DNA of 64,000 bases from Arcobacter sp. FWKO B (GTDB taxonomy: Bacteria > Campylobacterota > Campylobacteria > Campylobacterales > Arcobacteraceae): positions 1,364,001 to 1,428,000 of the forward strand of contig NZ_CP041403.1 in the NCBI RefSeq assembly GCF_014844135.1. The letters run 5' to 3'. Below, piece by piece: positions 1-7,139 of the stretch (its first letter is position 1; every line of letters starts with the position of its first letter). Both the position numbers and the translations under genes were made by a program. The notes beneath the pieces were generated by a model. That model was not told the DNA's origin and searched no databases. It saw nothing but the letters and a program-made list of their open reading frames with translations.

Positions 1-78
1 CTAAAAAGTGGAGCACTTTGGGACGGTAACCAGTATGCATATGATGGTGCAGTAAACTTTGAAAAAGCAAGAAAGTAA
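1..78 (+). CDS. Molybdopterin oxidoreductase catalytic (alpha) subunit, 3' end only
   Basis: The first 25 codons of the window read in one open frame and end at TAA (76-78), 16 bases before the Fe-S subunit. The visible tail ends ...AVNFEKARK. No cofactor motif lies in this fragment, so the identity is inferred only from position: in type II DMSO-reductase-family operons the catalytic Mo-bis-MGD subunit immediately precedes the four-cluster Fe-S subunit. The substrate (perchlorate, chlorate, selenate, dimethylsulfide, hydrocarbon or other) cannot be told from this piece. Confidence 0.6.
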   Translation, partial: LKSGALWDGNQYAYDGAVNFEKARK

Positions 79-94
79 GGGGAGGAAATAACGA

Positions 95-1180
95 ATGTCA
101 AAAAGACAATTAGCAATGGTTATGGACCTAAATAAGTGTATTGGATGTCAAACTTGTACAGTTGCATGTAAGACACAATGGACTAATAGAAATGGTCGTG
201 AATATATGTATTGGAATAATGTTGAAACATATCCTGGAACTGGATATCCAAAAAACTGGATGGAACTAGGCGGTGGTTTTGATGCTGCTGGAGATTTACA
301 AGATGGTATTATTCCAAATATAGAAGCAGATTATGGTGTGCCTTGGGATTATAATTTTGATGCATTAGCAGATGGGAAACAACTTACTCCTAATGTTGAG
401 CCTACATGGGGACCAAACTGGGACGAAGATGAAGGTGCTGGAGATTTTCCTAATGATAACTACTTTTTCTATATCCCAAGAATTTGTAACCACTGTACAA
501 ATCCAGGATGTTTAAGTTCTTGCCCAAGAGATGCAATATTCAAAAGAGATATAGATGGTGTTGTACTTGTTGACCTTGACAGATGTCAAGGCTATAGATA
601 CTGTATAGCTGGGTGTCCATATAAAAAAGTATATTTTAACCCAAAACTTTCTAAAACAGAAAAATGTATATTCTGTTTCCCAAGAATAGAGCAAGGACTA
701 CCACCAGCATGTGCACAACAATGTGTTGGAAGAATTAGATTTGTAGGTTTCTTAGATGATGTAAATTCTCAAGTTCACCAACTTGTACATAAATACAAAG
801 TTGCATTACCTCTAAGAGCAGATCGAGGGACTAGTCCAAATGTATACTATATTCCACCAACTGAAGCACCACCAAAGTTTGATGCTGAGGGTAATGTAAT
901 AGAAGGAAGCAACAGAATTCCAACTGAAGAACTTGAAAAACTTTTTGGTAGTGAAGTAAATGGAGCAATTAAAACTCTAAAATCTGAGATGGCAAAAAGA
1001 AAAGAAACAGGTAAAAGTGAATTAATGGATTTATTAATCGCATATTCACATTCTGAGATGTTTAGACTTGATAATAACTATTACAAAAAAGAAGGAACTA
1101 ATAAACTAGCTCCTGTAGATAATAGATATTTAAGTGGTAAACACACTCAAAGAATTTCAAGATTTTCAAGGGGTAACTAA
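95..1180 (+). CDS. Type II DMSO-reductase-family Fe-S (beta) subunit
   Basis: A 361-residue electron-transfer subunit expected to carry electrons between a haem-b gamma subunit and the Mo catalytic subunit in the periplasm. Four Cys groups are visible: CIGCQTCTVACK near residue 15, CNHCTNPGCLSSCP near 132, CQGYRYCIAGCP near 164, and CIFC...CAQQC near 190-210. In the third group the second Cys position is Tyr (NarH has Trp here), the classic sign that one cluster is [3Fe-4S] and the others [4Fe-4S]. There is no signal peptide, as expected for a protein co-exported with a Tat-tagged alpha subunit. A strong ribosome site (AGGGGAGG) lies 8 bases before the ATG. It resembles the SerB/ClrB/PcrB/EbdB/DdhB group and is shorter than NarH. 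The exact substrate is unknown. Confidence 0.9.
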   Translation: MSKRQLAMVMDLNKCIGCQTCTVACKTQWTNRNGREYMYWNNVETYPGTGYPKNWMELGGGFDAAGDLQDGIIPNIEADYGVPWDYNFDALADGKQLTPNVEPTWGPNWDEDEGAGDFPNDNYFFYIPRICNHCTNPGCLSSCPRDAIFKRDIDGVVLVDLDRCQGYRYCIAGCPYKKVYFNPKLSKTEKCIFCFPRIEQGLPPACAQQCVGRIRFVGFLDDVNSQVHQLVHKYKVALPLRADRGTSPNVYYIPPTEAPPKFDAEGNVIEGSNRIPTEELEKLFGSEVNGAIKTLKSEMAKRKETGKSELMDLLIAYSHSEMFRLDNNYYKKEGTNKLAPVDNRYLSGKHTQRISRFSRGN

Positions 1181-2439
1181 TGATGCAAAATAGTACAAAT
1201 TCTGTTAAAAAACTTGTAATGAGTTCATTAACTGCAGGTGCAATATGTGCTACAAGTGCTTTTGCATCACCAGTTATAACTGCTTACAAAGTTGATGGTG
1301 ATATTAAAAATATTGGTGTTGAATCAAGTTTTTGGAGAAAAGCAAAAGAGACTGAAATAATAGCTTATCCACAAACTACTATTCATCTTAATGATAAAAA
1401 AGCAAATGAGTTAAATGATGGTAATAAAGCTAAAAAAATCAAAGTAAAAGCTTTAACTGATGGTCAAAATATAGCTTTTAAAATGGAGTGGGCTGATAAA
1501 ACAGAATCAATCCAATCTGGAAATGCTATAAAAAATACTGAATTTGCTGATGGTTTTGCTGTTCAATTTGCTGCAAAATATGATGATCCTTTAAAATTAC
1601 CATATATTGGAATGGGTAGTGAAGGAAGACCAGTAATGGTTTATCTACAAAAAGCAGTTGCAAAACTATTTGAACCAAACGGAAATGGTGATGTTGCAAA
1701 GCAAGTAAATCGTGCTAATTCACCTTATTTTCAAAAAGACTTAGAAAGATTTGATATAGATGTTGCTCATCTTGCAAGAAAAAGCTACCAAAAAGGATTT
1801 GTTGCTGAAGGTTTTGGTTCTATGACAGAAATCAAAGATAAAAGCAGTGAGTTTTTGATGGATATGAAATACAAAAAGAAAATCTTTGGAGCTAGTGGTT
1901 GGGAAGGGAGTGTTGTAAGACCTCTTAATGATAACTATGTAAAAATCTATAATGACCCAATTCCTGTAGCATTTGCTGTATGGGATGGTGATAAAATGCA
2001 TAGAGATGGTTTAAAACATCTATCTACTTGGATAATAGTTGAGTTTGATGGAGTACAAAGTGATGATAAACTAAAAAAAGAGTTTGACAAGCCACTTGAT
2101 AATGCAGACCTTAAAAATGGTGCAGAATTAACAAAAATGCATTGTGCAAGTTGCCATAACTATGGTAATGTAAATGATGCAGCATCAGCTTATATGGCTC
2201 CAAATTTATCTAATATTGGTGGATATTCAACAACTCCATATTTAATAGAGTCAATATTAGAGCCACATAATGTTATAGTACCTGGTTATAACCCAAATGC
2301 ACACTCAAATTTTGCATGGTATTATGGAGATAAAGAAAGTGGAAAAACTTCTGCTATGCCAGCATTTGATTATTTAAGTGAGCAAGAGGTTCTTGATATT
2401 GTTGGATATCTAAAAACTCTCAAAGCGGAGGTAGAATAA
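1180..2439 (+). CDS. Haem-b gamma subunit (ethylbenzene-dehydrogenase-like) fused to cytochrome c
   Basis: A 419-residue periplasmic electron-transfer protein. Residues 1-30 form a Sec signal peptide ending near ATSAFA. Residues 31-290 match the gamma-subunit family (EbdC, DdhC, SerC, ClrC), whose haem b is held by Met and Lys; the stretch GMGSEGRPVMVYLQKA and the later AVWDGDKM...HLSTW are typical. The C-terminal 110 residues are a class I cytochrome c: CASCH at 322-326 and a likely Met ligand in SAMPAF. Gamma subunits are usually about 230 residues with no c-type domain, so this is a fusion that would hand electrons directly between haem c and haem b. The start codon overlaps the upstream stop (TAATG); ATG at 1183 is an alternative start. 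Confidence 0.85.
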   Translation: MMQNSTNSVKKLVMSSLTAGAICATSAFASPVITAYKVDGDIKNIGVESSFWRKAKETEIIAYPQTTIHLNDKKANELNDGNKAKKIKVKALTDGQNIAFKMEWADKTESIQSGNAIKNTEFADGFAVQFAAKYDDPLKLPYIGMGSEGRPVMVYLQKAVAKLFEPNGNGDVAKQVNRANSPYFQKDLERFDIDVAHLARKSYQKGFVAEGFGSMTEIKDKSSEFLMDMKYKKKIFGASGWEGSVVRPLNDNYVKIYNDPIPVAFAVWDGDKMHRDGLKHLSTWIIVEFDGVQSDDKLKKEFDKPLDNADLKNGAELTKMHCASCHNYGNVNDAASAYMAPNLSNIGGYSTTPYLIESILEPHNVIVPGYNPNAHSNFAWYYGDKESGKTSAMPAFDYLSEQEVLDIVGYLKTLKAEVE

Positions 2440-2855
2440 TGAAAAGTTTAAAATTATTAACAGCAGCATTTTTTGCTGCTGCGGCTTTAACAACTACAGT
2501 AGTAGCTGAAGAAGTAGAAAAAGTTGGATTTTTGACAACAAAATGGTGTGCAGATAACGGTATGTTTACAAACTGTAGGCTAGAAACTGTTTTATGTGGT
2601 TATGAAGGCTGTTTAAAAGAGATGGATGAGTTCTCTACAGATGTAAATGGACAAATCGTACTTTATGTTCATAGTGATGGAAAAGCATACAATGTTAAGT
2701 TTCCTTCAACTATAAAACTTAGTACAATACTAAAAGAAGCTATCAATAAAAATGAAGTTACTTTAATTGGTGAACTTGCAAATGGCACTATATCGGTATC
2801 AGAGTTTGAAGCTCCACCACCACCTAAAAAAGAGTTTTTTAAAGGTTGTTTATAA
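2439..2855 (+). CDS. Small periplasmic Cys-containing protein of the molybdoenzyme operon
   Basis: A 138-residue protein with a clear Sec signal peptide (cleavage near VVAEE, residue 23) and five cysteines after it: C37, C46, C53, C58 and C137 next to the C-terminus. A proline run (PPPP) precedes the terminal Cys tail. No CxxCH haem motif and no known fold was recognised. Its start overlaps the stop of the gamma subunit (TAATG) and a strong hairpin follows its stop, so it is the last gene of this transcript apart from torD. Tight coupling suggests an accessory subunit or an assembly or redox partner of the molybdoenzyme; that role is inference only. Confidence 0.7.
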   Translation: MKSLKLLTAAFFAAAALTTTVVAEEVEKVGFLTTKWCADNGMFTNCRLETVLCGYEGCLKEMDEFSTDVNGQIVLYVHSDGKAYNVKFPSTIKLSTILKEAINKNEVTLIGELANGTISVSEFEAPPPPKKEFFKGCL

Positions 2856-2883
2856 TATAATCCGACTTCGGTCGGATTATATT
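2854..2883 (+). terminator. Perfect 13-bp hairpin with TTCG loop
   Basis: Arms AATATAATCCGAC (2854-2866) and GTCGGATTATATT (2871-2883) pair perfectly around a TTCG tetraloop. It starts within the stop codon of the preceding gene. No long T-run follows, so it may act as an mRNA 3'-end stabiliser or partial terminator that lowers torD expression. Confidence 0.75.
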
Positions 2884-2891
2884 GATAAGTA

Positions 2892-2949
2892 AAATCTAAA
2901 ATCTAAAAGGTAATGATATCTGTATTCTTACTTTTTAGATTTTAGATTT
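2892..2949. repeat. 17-bp A/T-rich inverted repeat before torD
   Basis: AAATCTAAAATCTAAAA (2892-2908) is complementary to TTTTAGATTTTAGATTT (2933-2949), with a 24-base loop. The arms are themselves made of a repeated TCTAAAA unit, and one more copy follows up to 2961. It sits between the hairpin after the 138-residue gene and the torD start. Confidence 0.6.
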
Positions 2950-2967
2950 CAGATTTTAGATAGGAAT

Positions 2968-3537
2968 ATGATGGATAATCAAAATAGAACTTACATATAT
3001 GCGTTTTTATCAAGAGTTTTTAGTGACAGTTTAGATGTGGATTATATAACTGAGTTAAAATCAAATCCAGAGTTATTAGAACTTATTGGAAATGATACAA
3101 AAAAATGGTTTGAAGAAAATGATATTGATACACTTCATAAAGAAACAAACATAGATTTTTCTACTATTTTTTTAATGAATGCAAAACCAATAGAGACATC
3201 TATAATAGATGCCAAAGATGAGATACTAATAGGGCTTTCAAATCCTGTGATGCAGTTTTATTTTACTCATGGATATGAGTTGAATTTAGGAGCAAGTCAC
3301 TTGCAAACTCCTGATCATATCTCATTAGAGTGTGCTTTTATGCAAAATCTAGTAAGTAGAAATGAGCTAAAAGCTCAAAAAGAGTTTTTGCAAACTCACC
3401 TTTTAAACTGGGCTGTACCATATTTTATAGGTATTAAAAATATGGCAAGTACCCCTTTATATAAGGATCTTTGTGAATTTAGTGTAGAATTTTTATCAAA
3501 TGACTACAATGAAGTATCACAAAAACTTGCTTCATAA
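2968..3537 (+). CDS. TorD/DmsD-type chaperone for the molybdoenzyme
   Basis: A 189-residue soluble, helical protein of the TorD superfamily (ClrD, SerD, PcrD, EbdD are operon-specific members). Such chaperones bind the Tat signal and apo form of the catalytic subunit and hold it for cofactor insertion. The N-terminus (RTYIYAFLSRVFSD) and the central LGASHLQTPDHISLECAFM region fit the family; length is normal. It is cytoplasmic with no signal peptide. It lies 112 bases after the operon's last subunit gene, behind two inverted repeats, so it may be read at a lower level. The ATG at 2971 is an equally possible start. Confidence 0.8.
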   Translation: MMDNQNRTYIYAFLSRVFSDSLDVDYITELKSNPELLELIGNDTKKWFEENDIDTLHKETNIDFSTIFLMNAKPIETSIIDAKDEILIGLSNPVMQFYFTHGYELNLGASHLQTPDHISLECAFMQNLVSRNELKAQKEFLQTHLLNWAVPYFIGIKNMASTPLYKDLCEFSVEFLSNDYNEVSQKLAS

Positions 3538-3610
3538 ATAAAAAGTAGTGCTATTAAGTTTATATTTGTTAAAATCAATGTTAAATAAATCTAACTAAAA
3601 GGGGCATAGT

Positions 3611-4162
3611 ATGTCAAAAATAGTAGTACCTGTTGCAAAAGGTTTTGAAGAAATTGAGGCTGTTAGCATAATTGATGTTTGTAGAAGAGCTGGTATTGAT
3701 GTAATTGTTGCAGGTGTATATGATGAGTATGTCACAGGTGCAAATGATATTATCATCAAAACTGATTGTTTATTTAGTAGTGTTGATTTTGACACAGTTG
3801 ATATGATAGTTCTTCCTGGTGGTTGGGGTGGTACTAATATACTTGCAGCTGATGATTTAGTGCAAAAAACATTAAAAGATTTCAAATCTAAAAGTAAATA
3901 TATCGCTGGAATTTGTGCAGCACCTTTTGCACTAAATAATGCAGGTGTTTTAAATGAAAACTATACTTGCTATCCTAGTGTAGAAGAACAAATAAGAACA
4001 AATGGATACCATAGTGATAAAAAAGTTGTAGTTGATGGGAAGGTTATTACTTCTAGAGGACCTGCAACGGCTATTTGTTTTGGTCTTGAAATTGTTAAGA
4101 TTTTAGAAGGTGAAGAGATGTACCAAAGTCTTAAAGGTGGCTTGTTAGCAGATTTTTGTTGA
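3611..4162 (+). CDS. DJ-1/PfpI family protein (YajL/ThiJ-like)
   Basis: A 183-residue class I glutamine-amidotransferase-like protein. The conserved Glu is in KGFEEIEAV (near residue 13-16), the reactive Cys in AGICAAPFAL (about residue 101), and TSRGPATAICFG is the typical helix contact. Members are proposed to act as glyoxalase or deglycase-like, redox-responsive proteins; the exact role is unsettled. It is a single gene with its own 73-base leader (AAAAGG ribosome site) and a hairpin right after the stop, converging with the mrp operon. Confidence 0.88.
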   Translation: MSKIVVPVAKGFEEIEAVSIIDVCRRAGIDVIVAGVYDEYVTGANDIIIKTDCLFSSVDFDTVDMIVLPGGWGGTNILAADDLVQKTLKDFKSKSKYIAGICAAPFALNNAGVLNENYTCYPSVEEQIRTNGYHSDKKVVVDGKVITSRGPATAICFGLEIVKILEGEEMYQSLKGGLLADFC

Positions 4163-4168
4163 TATCTT

Positions 4169-4194
4169 AAGTAGAAAACTTTCGTTTTCTACTT
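4169..4194. terminator. Shared terminator between DJ-1 gene and mrp operon
   Basis: Stem AAGTAGAAAAC (4169-4179) / GTTTTCTACTT (4184-4194) with loop TTTC. It lies 6 bases after the DJ-1 stop and overlaps the TAG stop of mrpG on the other strand, so one hairpin can serve both converging transcripts. Confidence 0.7.
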
Positions 4195-4503
4195 ATCATT
4201 AGATAACTTTTTATCCTCATTTTTCTTGATATGGATAGCAGCTTTTGCCATTAGGTGTGCACTTACTGGTGCAGTTATAAATAAAAATAGTGTTATTAAA
4301 ATCTCATGTAAACTTATTTCATCTTTAAATACAAAAAAATACAAGCTAGATGCAATTAAAATAGCACCAACTCCTAGTGTAGTTGCTTTTGTAGGACCAT
4401 GAAGTCTAGTAAAAAAATCTGGTAGTTTTGCTAGTCCAATTGAACCAACAAGTGTAAAAAATGCACCTATTAGTACAAGAATACTTATAATTATCTCAAA
4501 CAT
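4189..4503 (-). CDS. mrpG: Na+/H+ antiporter subunit G
   Basis: A 104-residue MnhG/PhaG membrane protein, last gene of the Mrp operon. Three hydrophobic segments are visible, with the family motif around LPDFFTRLHGPTKATTLGVG. MrpG is a small structural subunit required for the assembled antiporter. The gene follows mrpF by 23 bases. A short charged tail (KKNEDKKLSNDK) ends the protein. Confidence 0.92.
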   Translation of the reverse strand: MFEIIISILVLIGAFFTLVGSIGLAKLPDFFTRLHGPTKATTLGVGAILIASSLYFFVFKDEISLHEILITLFLFITAPVSAHLMAKAAIHIKKNEDKKLSNDK

Positions 4504-4526
4504 ATTAATTTCCTTTTATCCTTAAT

Positions 4527-4796
4527 TTACTCCATAATATCGCCACGAAGCAAATATTTGCTAAGTGCAACAGTTCCAACAAATCCCATTACAGCTATAA
4601 GAAGTGCTGCTTCAAAATATAATGTATTTCCAAGATATAAACTAAGCATTATTAATATTGCTATAGAGTTAATAGAGAGTGTATCAAGTGCTAATATTCT
4701 ATCAGCAACACTTGGACCAACTATAACTCTGTATAGGTTAAGAATAAGTGCTATGGCAACCATTGTAAATGCAACAGGTAATATAAACTCTAACAT
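4527..4796 (-). CDS. mrpF: Na+/H+ antiporter subunit F
   Basis: An 89-residue MnhF/PhaF protein with three transmembrane helices. The conserved stretch LYRVIVGPSVADRILALDTL (residues 21-40) is diagnostic. Its start overlaps the end of mrpE by 7 bases, consistent with translational coupling inside the operon. Confidence 0.92.
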   Translation of the reverse strand: MLEFILPVAFTMVAIALILNLYRVIVGPSVADRILALDTLSINSIAILIMLSLYLGNTLYFEAALLIAVMGFVGTVALSKYLLRGDIME

Positions 4797-5287
4797 TGTG
4801 TAAATACCTCCATTAGTGGCTTTTCATATCTTTGTTTTATTTCATTAATTACATCATCTTTATTGTCTATATGTAGAGCATGAATTATCAAAAATGTTTT
4901 ATCCTCACTTAAATCACAACTTACAGTACCTGGAGTTAAAGAAATAGTACTTGCTAAAGTACTGATTCCTAAAGGGTGTTTTATATCTAATGGGAGCTCA
5001 AAAAACTCTGGTTTTAGATTTTCATTTGGGCTTAGAACTTGTTTTGAAACTGTAATACTTGCAACAACAATATCATAAAGTACAACAAAAGCAAACTTAA
5101 AAAATACCATAGGGTTTTTAGCACAAACTCTCTCTTGCCAAAAAGCTGCTGTAAACCAAGGTATTAAGATTGCAAGAATTGCACCTAAGACTATATGCCC
5201 TGCAGCTACAGTATTATTTAAAAGCAACCATGTAATAAGTAATACTATACTTAAAATAGGATGTGGTATTAATGCATTTTTCTTCAT
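4790..5287 (-). CDS. mrpE: Na+/H+ antiporter subunit E
   Basis: A 165-residue MnhE/PhaE subunit with two or three N-terminal hydrophobic helices and a soluble C-terminal part. The motif SLTPGTVSCDLSEDKTFLIIHALH is characteristic. It starts 2 bases after the mrpD stop. Confidence 0.92.
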   Translation of the reverse strand: MKKNALIPHPILSIVLLITWLLLNNTVAAGHIVLGAILAILIPWFTAAFWQERVCAKNPMVFFKFAFVVLYDIVVASITVSKQVLSPNENLKPEFFELPLDIKHPLGISTLASTISLTPGTVSCDLSEDKTFLIIHALHIDNKDDVINEIKQRYEKPLMEVFTQC

Positions 5288-5289
5288 AA

Positions 5290-6804
5290 TTATGGTATCT
5301 CCATATAAATATCTATAACAGCTTTTACATAGCCGTTGATTTCAAATAAATCATTTGCAAGAATTTGTGTGAAGTCTGTAATAGGATTTGCAAATATCAC
5401 CAACAATGGACCAGTTGAAAATAAGAATATAACCGCAGCCATAGAACTTTTTGATAGTTTATATGCAGTTGGTTGTACATTTGGTGTAGTATCATAAAAA
5501 ATTGTTGAACCAGTTTTTGCTAAAGAGATAACTATAAGTAAACTACTTAATAAAACAGTTACTAAAATAGAACCACTTTGAGCATTATCTAATGAAGCAG
5601 ACAATATCATTATCTTTCCAAAAAAGCCTGATAGTGGAGGAAGTCCAGCTGCTGCGATAGCGAATACAAAAAATATACTACCTATTAAAATACCATTTTG
5701 AAAAATAGGCATTTGGCTATTCAAATCACCATTTCCTCTTGCTTTGATAATAATATCAGCAAGTAAGAAAAAACCACCTGCTATTAAAGTAGAGTGAATC
5801 ATATAGTAAATAGTACCACTAAGGGCATTTTGTGAGTTGATACCTACTGAAACTAATATAACTGCTACAGAGGCTAAAACTATGTATGCAATTTGTGTTC
5901 TTAACTCTTTTGCACTCATTACACCTAGTGTTGCAAGTATTAATGTAATCAAACCAATATTTAAAACCCATGGAATATGGTAATAAGCAAGTTCTCCAGC
6001 ACCATAACCAAAAAGAGTACCATGTACTCTTATAATAGCATATATTCCTACTTTTGTCATAATAGCAAAAAGTGCTGCTACTGGTGCACTTGTTCTTCCA
6101 TATGCACTAGGAAGCCATAAGTAGAGTGGGAACATCGCTGCTTTTAATCCAAATACAACTAAAAGTAAAAGTCCAGCTGCTGCAACTACACCCACATCTT
6201 CACTTGGAAGCATTGAAATTTTATTTGCAAGGTCTGCAATATTTAGTGTTCCTAGTACTCCATATAAAGTACCAACTGCAAATAAAAATAAAGTAGAACC
6301 AACTAGATTTATTACAACATAGTGAAGACCAGCTTTTGTTCTTCCTTCTCCTTGTCCATGAAGTAATAAACTATATGATGCAAGTAAAAGTATTTCAAAA
6401 AATACAAATAGGTTAAATAAATCTCCTGTTAAAAAAGCCCCATTTATACCAAAAAGTTGTAGTTGAAATAGCACATGAAAATGTGCACCTTTTGTATCTA
6501 TATCTTCACTTATTGAATACCATAGTGCACCAAAAGCAAGAATAGAAGTCATAAGAACCATAAGTATAGATAATTTATCTAAAACAAGTACTATTCCAAA
6601 AGGTGCTTCCCAGTTCCCCAAAAGGTATATAACATATTTTTCTTCTATTGCTAAACATAAGCCAAAAAAAGAAATTACAATTAAAGCCAAAGTAATAGCT
6701 AAAGCTATAGTTCTTTGGGTATTTATACCATATTTTTTTACAAATAAGAGTATAAAACCCCCAATAAGAGGGAGTATTACAGGTAAAATAGGCATATGTG
6801 TCAT
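5290..6804 (-). CDS. mrpD: Na+/H+ antiporter subunit D (NuoN/ND2-like)
   Basis: A 504-residue polytopic membrane protein of the proton-translocating NuoL/M/N fold. The central LLLASYSLLLHGQGEGRTKAGLHY and GLKAAMFPLYLWLPSAYGRTSAPV segments contain the Lys and Glu/His residues used for ion transfer in this family. With MrpA it forms the main ion-conducting part. The start ATG overlaps the mrpC stop by 4 bases. Confidence 0.93.
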   Translation of the reverse strand: MTHMPILPVILPLIGGFILLFVKKYGINTQRTIALAITLALIVISFFGLCLAIEEKYVIYLLGNWEAPFGIVLVLDKLSILMVLMTSILAFGALWYSISEDIDTKGAHFHVLFQLQLFGINGAFLTGDLFNLFVFFEILLLASYSLLLHGQGEGRTKAGLHYVVINLVGSTLFLFAVGTLYGVLGTLNIADLANKISMLPSEDVGVVAAAGLLLLVVFGLKAAMFPLYLWLPSAYGRTSAPVAALFAIMTKVGIYAIIRVHGTLFGYGAGELAYYHIPWVLNIGLITLILATLGVMSAKELRTQIAYIVLASVAVILVSVGINSQNALSGTIYYMIHSTLIAGGFFLLADIIIKARGNGDLNSQMPIFQNGILIGSIFFVFAIAAAGLPPLSGFFGKIMILSASLDNAQSGSILVTVLLSSLLIVISLAKTGSTIFYDTTPNVQPTAYKLSKSSMAAVIFLFSTGPLLVIFANPITDFTQILANDLFEINGYVKAVIDIYMEIP

Positions 6805-7139
6805 TTTTTATCCCCCGATTCTTTTCCATCTACATGGTCATTTCCAAGTTCACCTTTTGCTTTAAGTGATAGAACAATAACAAATGCAGTCATACCAAAA
6901 CTTATAACAATGGCTGTCAAAACAAGTGCTTGTGGAAGTGGATCAGAGTAATGTTCCACACCTTCTTGTAGTATTGCAGCCATATTTATATTTAGTCGTC
7001 CCATTGCAAATAAAAAAAGATTTACTGCATATGCTAACATTGTAAGACCCAAAACAACAGGATAAGTTCTAGCCCTTAGTGTTAAATATATTCCAGTTCC
7101 AGTTAAAACTGCTATAATTAAAGATAGAATTATTTCCAT
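6801..7139 (-). CDS. mrpC: Na+/H+ antiporter subunit C (NuoK-like)
   Basis: A 112-residue NuoK-type protein with three helices; the stretch GLTMLAYAVNLFLFAMGR and DPLPQALVLTAIVISFGMTAFVI are typical of MnhC. Its ATG overlaps the mrpAB stop (TAATG). The C-terminal tail is polar and acidic. Confidence 0.93.
   Translation of the reverse strand: MEIILSLIIAVLTGTGIYLTLRARTYPVVLGLTMLAYAVNLFLFAMGRLNINMAAILQEGVEHYSDPLPQALVLTAIVISFGMTAFVIVLSLKAKGELGNDHVDGKESGDKK

Noticed and set aside
4558-4803. Plus-strand frames opposite mrp genes (also 9078-9275, 9672-9995)
   Set aside because: They are antisense to conserved membrane proteins and have no independent coding signals.
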